Shown here one piece after another: positions 57,916-64,000 of a stretch of 64,000 nucleotides of DNA. The DNA is from Methylobacterium sp. Leaf117. Lineage in GTDB: Bacteria > Pseudomonadota > Alphaproteobacteria > Rhizobiales > Beijerinckiaceae. Numbering within the stretch: position 1 is the stretch's first letter; each line of letters opens with the position of its first letter. The stretch spans positions 451,818 to 515,817 of the forward strand of contig NZ_LMNL01000034.1 in the NCBI RefSeq assembly GCF_001422985.1, written 5' to 3'. The position numbers and the translations under genes are program-made. The notes beneath the pieces are model-generated. The model was not told where the DNA came from, searched no databases, and saw only the letters and a list, made by a program, of their open reading frames with translations.

Positions 57916-58964
57916 CCCAGCCTTCCAGGACGCGCCACCTCCCCGCCCTCGTACTCCTGGCGGCGCTCGCCGCCTTGCCCTTCGCGCTCGGCCACGACCC
58001 GTACCTGCTCAACGCGTTGATCACGACGGGCGTTGTCACCATCGCGGCCATGAGTCTGAACCTGCTCCTCGGCTTCACCGGGCAGCTCAGCCTTGGGCAC
58101 ATCGCCTTCTTCGGCATCGGCGCCTACGTCAGCGGCCTCACGAGCCTCGGCTTCGACGTCGAGCTCTTCGGCGGCTTGCGCGTCGTGCACGAGCCGTGGC
58201 CGCCGGCCGTCGGGTTCGGTCTCGCCGTGCTGGCGACCGCCGCCTGCGGCTACCTCGTCGGACGCCTCTCCTTCCGGGTGCGCGGCGCCTATTTCGTGAT
58301 CGTGACGATCTCCTTCGCCGAGGTGGTGCGCCTCGTTGCACTCAACTGGGTGGAGCTGACGCAGGGTCCCCTGGCCCTCACGGGGATTCCACCTCTCGGC
58401 CTCTGGCTTCCCGGCCTCGGCACGACGGTCCTGCGCACGAAGCTGCAGAACTACTACCTCGTCCTCGCGGTCGGCACGCTCTGCTACGTCCTCATCGGGC
58501 GCCTCGTGGCCTCGCGCTTCGGCCGGGCCATGCGGGGCCTAAAGGAGAACGAGTCCCTCGCCCTCTCGCTCGGCATCAACGCCACTCGCACGCTAACCCT
58601 CGCGGCAGTGATCTCAGCGGCGATGGCGGGGGCGGCGGGCAGCCTCTACGCCCACTACCTGCGCATCATCGATCCCGACGTGTTCCTGTTCTCTACCACG
58701 GTAACGATGGTCATCATGGTGGTGGGCGGCGGCAAGGGCACGCTGCTCGGCCCCGTGGTCGGCGGCCTGATCTTCGGCCTGCTCCCCGTCGCCCTGCGCC
58801 CGGTCATGGTACCGGAAGCGCAGTGGATGGTGTTTGGCCTCGTGCTGATCGGGATCCAGTTCGTCATGCCGAGGGGCATCGTTCCAGGCCTCGTCCGCCT
58901 CGTCGCACCCCGCCGTCCCGCGGCGGCGTCCTCCAGCCCTGTCCCCGCGGAGGTTCGGCCGTGA
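57912..58964 (+). CDS. ABC transporter permease, LivM-like
   Basis: A 350-residue permease with about ten helices. Family marks: LNLLLGFTGQLSLGHIAFFG, RGAYFVIVTISFAEVVRLVA (in part), GRAMRGLKENESLALSLGIN and VGGGKGTLLGPVVGG. A Pro/Ala-rich tail ends it. It overlaps the LivH-like gene by four bases and the next ATPase as GTGA. Confidence 0.92.
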   Translation: MTQPSRTRHLPALVLLAALAALPFALGHDPYLLNALITTGVVTIAAMSLNLLLGFTGQLSLGHIAFFGIGAYVSGLTSLGFDVELFGGLRVVHEPWPPAVGFGLAVLATAACGYLVGRLSFRVRGAYFVIVTISFAEVVRLVALNWVELTQGPLALTGIPPLGLWLPGLGTTVLRTKLQNYYLVLAVGTLCYVLIGRLVASRFGRAMRGLKENESLALSLGINATRTLTLAAVISAAMAGAAGSLYAHYLRIIDPDVFLFSTTVTMVIMVVGGGKGTLLGPVVGGLIFGLLPVALRPVMVPEAQWMVFGLVLIGIQFVMPRGIVPGLVRLVAPRRPAAASSSPVPAEVRP

Positions 58965-59776
58965 GCGAACGCGCAGTCCCCATCCTCTCCGTGGAGCATG
59001 TCGGCGTGCGCTTCGGCGGCTTGGTCGCCATCGCGGACCTGCATTTCGACGTTCATCCCGGCGAGATCGTCAGCCTGATCGGCCCGAACGGCGCCGGCAA
59101 GACCACGGCCTTCAACGTGATGACCGGATTCCTGAAGCCCAGTCAGGGACAGGTCCGCTTCCGCGGTACCAGCCTGCACGGCCTGCAGCCCCACGAGATC
59201 GTCCGGCTGGGCCTGAGCCGGACGTTCCAGCGCACCAGCGTGTTTCCCGACGACACGGTGTTCGACAACGTAATGATCGGCCTCCACCGCCGCAGCCGCG
59301 CGCGCCTCGTCGACACGCTGCTCGGGCGGGATCGCGCCGGTGAGGCGGCCCTGCGCGACCGTGCCCGCGAACTCCTCGACTGGGTCGGCCTCTCCGGCCG
59401 GGCCCAGGAGAAGGCCGGGGCCCTGGCCTACGGTGAGCAGCGCCTCGTCGGGGTCGCGCTCGCGCTCGCGACCGAGCCCGCCATGCTCCTCCTCGACGAG
59501 CCGGTCTCGGGCATGAACGCCTCCGAGACGCAGGTCTTCGTCCGCCTGATCCGCGCGATTCGCGACCGCGGCGTCACCTTGCTGCTGGTCGAGCACGACA
59601 TGCCGATGGTGATGGAGGTCTCCGACCGCATCGTGGTGCTGAACTACGGCCGCCTCATCGCGGAGGGGCCGCCGGCGGTGATCCGGTCCGATCCCGCTGT
59701 GATCGAGGCCTATCTCGGCCAGGGCAGCGCCGCCCGCGCGGCCGCACAATCCGTCCGGGAGGCGGCCAATGCTTGA
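58961..59776 (+). CDS. ABC transporter ATP-binding protein, LivG-like
   Basis: A 271-residue ATPase starting at GTG in the LivM stop (GTGA). Walker A is GPNGAGKTTAFNVMTG, the signature region ALAYGEQRLVGVALALA, and Walker B MLLLDEPVSGMNASET. RTFQRTSVFPDDTVFDNVMI (in part) is typical of LivG. It overlaps the LivF-like gene by eight bases. Confidence 0.92.
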   Translation: MSERAVPILSVEHVGVRFGGLVAIADLHFDVHPGEIVSLIGPNGAGKTTAFNVMTGFLKPSQGQVRFRGTSLHGLQPHEIVRLGLSRTFQRTSVFPDDTVFDNVMIGLHRRSRARLVDTLLGRDRAGEAALRDRARELLDWVGLSGRAQEKAGALAYGEQRLVGVALALATEPAMLLLDEPVSGMNASETQVFVRLIRAIRDRGVTLLLVEHDMPMVMEVSDRIVVLNYGRLIAEGPPAVIRSDPAVIEAYLGQGSAARAAAQSVREAANA

Positions 59777-60473
59777 GATCCGCGACCTCGTCTGCGGCTA
59801 CGGCACAGTGACCGCTCTGAAGGGCCTCTCGCTCAGGGTCGAGGAGGGCCAGCTCGTGGCCCTGGTCGGAGCCAACGGCGCCGGCAAGTCGACGACGCTG
59901 CGAGCCGTCTCGGGCCTGATTCCGGCGCGTGCAGGCAGCATCCACTTCGCCGGCCGGGACATCACCGGCACCGATCCGCGCAAGGTGCTGGCCCAGGGCA
60001 TCGCCCATTGCCCAGAGGGACGCCGCGTCTTCCCGCAGATGAGCGTCGCCGAGAACCTCGCGATGGGCGCCTACCTGCGGCGCGACCCGGCCGGGGTCTC
60101 CGCCGATCTGGCCCGGATCTACGGCGAGTTCCCGCGCCTCGCCGAGCGCCGGCGCCAGGCAGCCGGCACCCTCTCGGGCGGCGAACAGCAGATGCTGGCG
60201 ATCGGGCGCGCACTGATGTCCCGCCCGCGGCTAGTCCTGTTCGACGAGCCCTCCCTCGGCCTCGCGCCCAACATCGTCGAGCGCATGTTCTCCGTCATCC
60301 GGGCGATCTGCGACACCGGCACCACGGTCCTCTTGGTGGAGCAGAACGCGTTCGCCGCCCTCGAACTCTGCGACTACGCCTACCTCCTGGAGACCGGTCG
60401 CATAGTCCTTTCGGGGCCCGGCGCAACGCTGATCGCGGACCCCCATGTGCGCCAAGCCTATCTTGGAGGCTGA
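59769..60473 (+). CDS. ABC transporter ATP-binding protein, LivF-like
   Basis: A 234-residue ATPase. Walker A is GANGAGKSTTLRAVSG, the signature TLSGGEQQMLAIGRALM, and Walker B LVLFDEPSLGLAPNIV. It completes the importer. Its last 29 bases overlap the start of the Rieske gene in another frame. Confidence 0.92.
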   Translation: MLEIRDLVCGYGTVTALKGLSLRVEEGQLVALVGANGAGKSTTLRAVSGLIPARAGSIHFAGRDITGTDPRKVLAQGIAHCPEGRRVFPQMSVAENLAMGAYLRRDPAGVSADLARIYGEFPRLAERRRQAAGTLSGGEQQMLAIGRALMSRPRLVLFDEPSLGLAPNIVERMFSVIRAICDTGTTVLLVEQNAFAALELCDYAYLLETGRIVLSGPGATLIADPHVRQAYLGG

Positions 60474-60795
60474 GGCGGGAACCTGGGTCCGGGCCTGCCG
60501 GGTCGAGGCGCTGGCGGATCGTGCGATCCTCCCCATCCGCGTGGCAGGCCTCCATCTCGTGCTCGTCCAGGACGGGGGCCGGGTCTTCGCCGCCGAGCGG
60601 GCCTGTCCGCACGAGGGCGCGGACCTGGCCCTGGGGCGTTGTGCCGCCGGGCGCCTGTTCTGTCCCCGGCACCTAGCCTGGTTCAGCTTGCCGGGCGGGG
60701 TCGTTTCACCGGGATGGCACTTTCGGGACCTGCGCACCTATCCAGTCCGCATCGAGGGATCCACGATCGCAGTCCGCATCGACGGAGGCCATTAG
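60445..60795 (+). CDS. small Rieske [2Fe-2S] protein
   Basis: A 116-residue Rieske ferredoxin-like protein. Cluster ligands are Cys54 and His56 (RACPHEGADL) and Cys73 and His76 (FCPRHLAWF), with the usual 16-residue gap. It starts at an ATG inside the LivF-like gene, a 29-base overlap. It may pass electrons to an oxygenase encoded elsewhere, or to the molybdenum hydroxylase. No oxygenase alpha subunit is in the window. Last gene of the MarR-controlled run. Confidence 0.88.
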   Translation: MCAKPILEAEAGTWVRACRVEALADRAILPIRVAGLHLVLVQDGGRVFAAERACPHEGADLALGRCAAGRLFCPRHLAWFSLPGGVVSPGWHFRDLRTYPVRIEGSTIAVRIDGGH

Positions 60796-61039
60796 CACCC
60801 GGCCAATGCCGTCTTGCAGCAGTCCGGCTTCACTATCCTGCTTTTGGAGCACGGTGCAGTCTATATCCGCTTCCGGGCGACGCTCGCAGCAGCATGTGTG
60901 ACTATGTAAGGTCGAGAGCAGCGTGCCCTCCTCTGTGCAGGTGGCCAGCTTTTGCTTCGTGCGCGAAGCGGTTGTGCGTCAGAATTTAAAGGAGCGTCTG
61001 GTTACTTGATCGTAAGCGCTCGGTGAGGGACCTTACGGG

Positions 61040-62592
61040 TCAGGCGGCCTGAGCGAGCCCCATGAGCGGGACCCAATTCCACGGTAGCAGGTCGCCGAGG
61101 CGTCGGGCCGGATGCTCGGCGATGCGGGTGACGACGTCCCGCAGGTAGGCCTCGGTGTCGAGACCGTTCAGCTTGGCCGTCTCGATCAGGGTGTAGAAGA
61201 CGGCCGCGCGCTCGGCGCCTCGATCCGAGCCGGCGAACAGATAGTTCTTGCGCCCGACCGCGACGCCGCGGAGCGCCCGCTCGGCCGGGTTGTTGTCGAG
61301 CCCGATCCGACCGTCTTCGAACACCCGGGTCAGTGCGCGCCAGCGGCTCAGCATGTAGCGGAACGCCTTGGCCAGATCCGAGGGGCCGGAGAGTTGCGGC
61401 AGGATCGTCTCGGCCCAGGTTCTCAAGGCATCGGCCAGCGGCCGGGATCGATCCTGGCGCCGTCGCTGTCGCTGATCGGGCGGCTGGCCGGCGATCTCGC
61501 GTTCGATGGCGTAGAGGGCGCCGATGCGCTCCAACGCCTCTCCGGCGATGGCTGAGCCGGTCTTGGCGTGCACGTCGAAGAACTTGCGCCGGGGTGTGGA
61601 CCCAGCAGGCCGCCTCGATCAAGGCACCGCCGGTGCGCCCGCCCTCGTAGAGGCGATTGAAGCCGGCATAGCCATCAGCGTGCAGCACGCCCTGGAACGC
61701 GGCCAGATGCGCCAGCGGCCGCTCGCCCCTCCGGGGAGGCCAGGAACACGGCGGCCGGCGACCGCACGCCGCCATGGGGGCGCTCGTCGCGCACATAGAC
61801 CCAGAGCCGTCCGGTCTTCGTCCGGCCCAAGCCTGGCGCCAGTACCGGAATAAGGGTGTCGTCGCCGTAGAGGACGTCCGAGCTCGTCAGGACGTCCTGG
61901 CGAAGCAGGTCGACCAGCGGCGAGAGGGCGGCAGCCGTCGCACCCACCCAGCCCGACAGGGTCGATGTGGCTAGGTCCACCCCGTCACGAGCGTAGATCT
62001 CGGCTTGGCGGTAGAGCAGCAGATGATCGTCGAACTTCGCCACCGCGATATGGGCCAGCAGACCGGCTCCGGCGCGCCCGCGGGCAATGGCGTGATGCGG
62101 GGCGGGCGCCTGCACCATGCCTTCGCAGGCCCGGCACGCGAACGCCTCGCGCACGTGCCGGACCACCTTGAAGCGGCCGGGCACGTAATCGAGGGTCTCC
62201 GTCACGTCCTCGCCGATCCGGCGCAAGGACCCGCCACACGATGGGCAGGCGCAGGGACCGGGATGGATCACGCTCTCGCGCGGCAGGTGATCGGGCAGCG
62301 TGCGCCGGGCAGCCTTGGTTCGCGCGGCCTCAACGGCGTCGGCCACGACCGGTGCGGCGGCCAGGCGCTCAGCCTCGTCGACCTCCAGCGCCTCGATGGC
62401 GAGTTCGAGCTGCTCGACGCGCGCCTTCAGCTTCTCGGACGAGACGCCGAACTGCGCCCGCTTGAGCCGGGCGAGTTCGCCGCGCAACTTCTCGATCAGC
62501 GTGTTGGCGTGGACGGCCTCCCGCGCCATGCCGACGATCATGCGCTTGAGCGCATCGACGTCATCGGGAAGTGAGCCAGGATCGAGAGCCAC
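61040..62592 (-). pseudogene. IS66 transposase TnpC, frameshifted twice
   Basis: The protein starts MALDPGSLPDDVDALKRM, with a coiled leucine-zipper region, a Zn-binding CACPSCGG, CRACEG, and the first catalytic Asp in VLYGDDTLIPVL. After FLASPEG near 61735 the family sequence jumps frame (RRGERPLAHLAAFQGVLHAD), and near 61597 it jumps again (RRKFFDVHAKTGSA, then GRIGLDNNPAERALR). Two indels make it inactive. Confidence 0.88.
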
Positions 62593-62648
62593 ATCAACAG
62601 CTTAAGCCGTTCTGGCCCATGCGCAAGCCCGTTGCCGGCACCCGCGTG

Positions 62649-62996
62649 TCAGCCCGCGATGCGGGGGCGGTCCGTGCGCACCGGGGTACGCCAGTCGATG
62701 CCCTCCAGCAGCATGGCGAGCTGCGCCGGCGTCAGCGCGGCGGCCGCCCCCGCCGTCGCCGGCCAGACGAAGCGGCCCTTCTCCAGGCGCTTGGCAAAGA
62801 GGCACAGACCCTGGCCGTCCCACCACAGCACCTTGATCAGGTGCCCCTGCCGCCCGCGGAAGACGAAGGCCTGTCCCGAGAACGGGTCCCGCGCGAGGTG
62901 ATCCTGAACCAGGCTGGCCAACCCGTCGAAGCCTTTGCGCATGTCGGTGTGACCGGTCGCCAGCCAGACCCGCGAACCGGAGGGGACCGGGATCAT
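62649..62996 (-). CDS. tnpB: IS66 accessory protein TnpB
   Basis: A 115-residue protein (MIPVPSGSRVWLATGHTDMR) containing the TnpB marks MRKGFDGLASLV and GQAFVFRGRQGHLIKVLWWD (in part). It overlaps tnpA by four bases. Intact. Confidence 0.9.
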   Translation of the reverse strand: MIPVPSGSRVWLATGHTDMRKGFDGLASLVQDHLARDPFSGQAFVFRGRQGHLIKVLWWDGQGLCLFAKRLEKGRFVWPATAGAAAALTPAQLAMLLEGIDWRTPVRTDRPRIAG

Positions 62997-63367
62997 CGTC
63001 CCAGCAACGCCACGATCACGCCCTGCAGGAGCGCCACGTCCGCGCCCGCCTCGGCCCGCAGCCGATGCCCCCCGGCCAGCTCGATCTCGATGGCGCCAGG
63101 GCGGGACGGCTCGTCCCGGACGGAAGATTGCGGAGCCGGCAGCGCAAGCGGAACGAAGCTCGGGCGGGACGCCATCGTCGGCGCCGATGCTTCTGCCCGG
63201 AGAGCACGTCGCCAGCGGAACAGTAGGCTCGAATGAAGCCCGTGCCGGCGTGCCACTGCGGAGGCCGTCGTCGCCGGATCCTCCGCCTCGGCGAGGATCG
63301 CGCGCTTCTGCTCGGGCGACCAGGTCCGTCGCGTTCCTGCGACGACGATGTGAGGCGTATTCGTCAT
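62993..63367 (-). CDS. tnpA: IS66 accessory protein TnpA
   Basis: A 124-residue protein (MTNTPHIVVAGTRRTWSPEQ) with an HTH (TASAVARRHGLHSSLLFRWR) typical of IS66 OrfA. Overlaps tnpB as ATGA. Intact; a longer start at 63427 is possible but extends toward the inverted repeat. Confidence 0.88.
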   Translation of the reverse strand: MTNTPHIVVAGTRRTWSPEQKRAILAEAEDPATTASAVARRHGLHSSLLFRWRRALRAEASAPTMASRPSFVPLALPAPQSSVRDEPSRPGAIEIELAGGHRLRAEAGADVALLQGVIVALLGR

Positions 63368-63483
63368 AGGTCCAGACACAGGGCCGATACAGCGCCATCC
63401 CGCGCCATCACCTGTATCCAGATCCAAGCCCTATCCCCACAAGGCAGCCGTCACCGAGCGCTTACACTTGATCCTGCTTTTTA

Positions 63484-63597
63484 GAAGCGGACCGGCAAAA
63501 ATCTACCCAACTTTGTCGTAGACCGGACTGACGGGTCCCGACCCACCCCTGCCATACAAGCCCGCGTCAACGCTTCCCGAAAGCGGCCATTCGTCGG
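63484..63597. repeat. dispersed repeat, copy B (partner at 48033)
   Basis: Begins GAAGCGGACCGGCAAAAATC and follows copy A base by base with about 30% differences. It starts 10 bases outside the IS66 target duplication, in the sequence that IS66 interrupted. Confidence 0.75.
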
Positions 63598-63656
63598 GCG
63601 TGAGGCAACTTCGGTTCGGGGTGGTCACTGGAAGCTACACCCAATAGATTTGCTTA

Positions 63657-64000
63657 ATGCGCTCAGATGATAAACAACCGCCTAAACCCTACTTCTGGCT
63701 GGCCGGAATATTTGTTTCTCTGGCTATCTCATTGTCGCAGGCATTTTTGATACTAAATGCCAAAATAATGATGGCTTCAATTTTAATGGCAGCCATTATA
63801 TTCCCGATATATAATTTAGGATCTACGTCGTTTTATGTGATTACTTGGATGCTCAACATAATCGTGTGGGCAATTTTTTGCAAAACGCGTAGTTTTATTG
63901 CTAACTTGGTTATATCTTCAGCGCTTTCATTGGCGCCGGCGCTCGCAACCGAGTGGTTTACCCAATCATTCGACAGATCGAATTCGTTTTTTCCATCGTT
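63657..64000 (+). CDS. AT-rich membrane protein, partial (runs off window)
   Basis: An uninterrupted frame of 114 codons from ATG at 63657 to the window edge. MRSDDKQPPKPYFWLAGIFV is followed by three or four hydrophobic helices (SLSQAFLILNAKIMMASILM, MAAIIFPIYNLG and FYVITWMLNIIVWAIF quoted in part). Codon use is strongly AT-ended (ATA, TTA, TTT, AAA), unlike every other gene in the window, which marks recent transfer. No family recognised. No ribosome site of the usual type is seen (TTTGCTTA before the ATG). Confidence 0.7.
   Translation, partial: MRSDDKQPPKPYFWLAGIFVSLAISLSQAFLILNAKIMMASILMAAIIFPIYNLGSTSFYVITWMLNIIVWAIFCKTRSFIANLVISSALSLAPALATEWFTQSFDRSNSFFPS

Larger units (their letters stand above)
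61012..63465 (-). mobile_element. IS66-family element with target duplication
   Basis: Terminal inverted repeats GTAAGCGCTCGGTGA at 61012-61026 and its complement at 63451-63465 (15 bp, perfect). Immediately outside, ACTTGATC is present on both sides (61004-61011 and 63466-63473), an 8-bp target duplication as expected for IS66. It carries tnpA, tnpB and a broken tnpC. Confidence 0.95.

Overview
The window is GC-rich and comes from a pink-pigmented methylotroph of the Methylobacterium/Methylorubrum type. The strongest evidence is a complete calcium-type methanol dehydrogenase cluster in the order known from Methylorubrum extorquens, mxaF-J-G-I-R-S-A-C-K-L-D-E-H-B (21806-34633). Supporting evidence is a DUF6894-type small protein and several small genes of the kind common in this genus. 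No rRNA or tRNA gene was recognised.

Layout. 1-312: start of an RTX-type calcium-binding protein. 1381-7811 (minus): an ABC importer of the urea/short-chain amide class (urtABCDE) ending in an acetamidase/formamidase gene, one tightly overlapped operon. 8061-15644: small unknown proteins, a diguanylate cyclase, and a LOV-domain HWE histidine kinase next to a receiver protein that has lost its phosphoacceptor aspartate. 15835-18477: an MHYT-GGDEL-EAL protein with repeat-expanded segments. 18732-21416: small proteins, a metallophosphoesterase and a secreted trypsin-like protease. 21806-34633: the mxa cluster. MxaFI is the periplasmic dehydrogenase, MxaG its cytochrome cL acceptor, MxaJ a periplasmic helper, MxaR/S/A/C/K/L/D the calcium-insertion and maturation set, and MxaB a response regulator. 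The spacers F-J, J-G and I-R hold unusual tandem repeats.

34818-48393 is an accessory stretch. It has an IS701-like element just 5' of a SWIM-SNF2 helicase, an IS630 element inserted in an IS21 remnant, a divergent cupin/AraC pair, two unknown genes, and a LysR / tautomerase / EamA exporter group.

48394-60795 is the most interesting accessory unit. A MarR gene lies divergently from a long co-directional run, and a perfect 12+12 bp palindrome lies between them. The run encodes a metal amidohydrolase, a formamidase-like alpha/beta hydrolase, a three-gene molybdenum hydroxylase, a complete branched-chain-type ABC importer (livJHMGF type) and a small Rieske protein. The hydroxylase iron-sulfur subunit is fused to a CoxG-like domain. 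Together they look like an uptake and ring-hydroxylation/hydrolysis pathway for an unidentified (probably N-containing) organic substrate, with electrons perhaps passed directly to quinone. An IS66 copy with an 8-bp target duplication (61012-63465) follows. The window ends in an AT-rich membrane-protein gene of foreign character.
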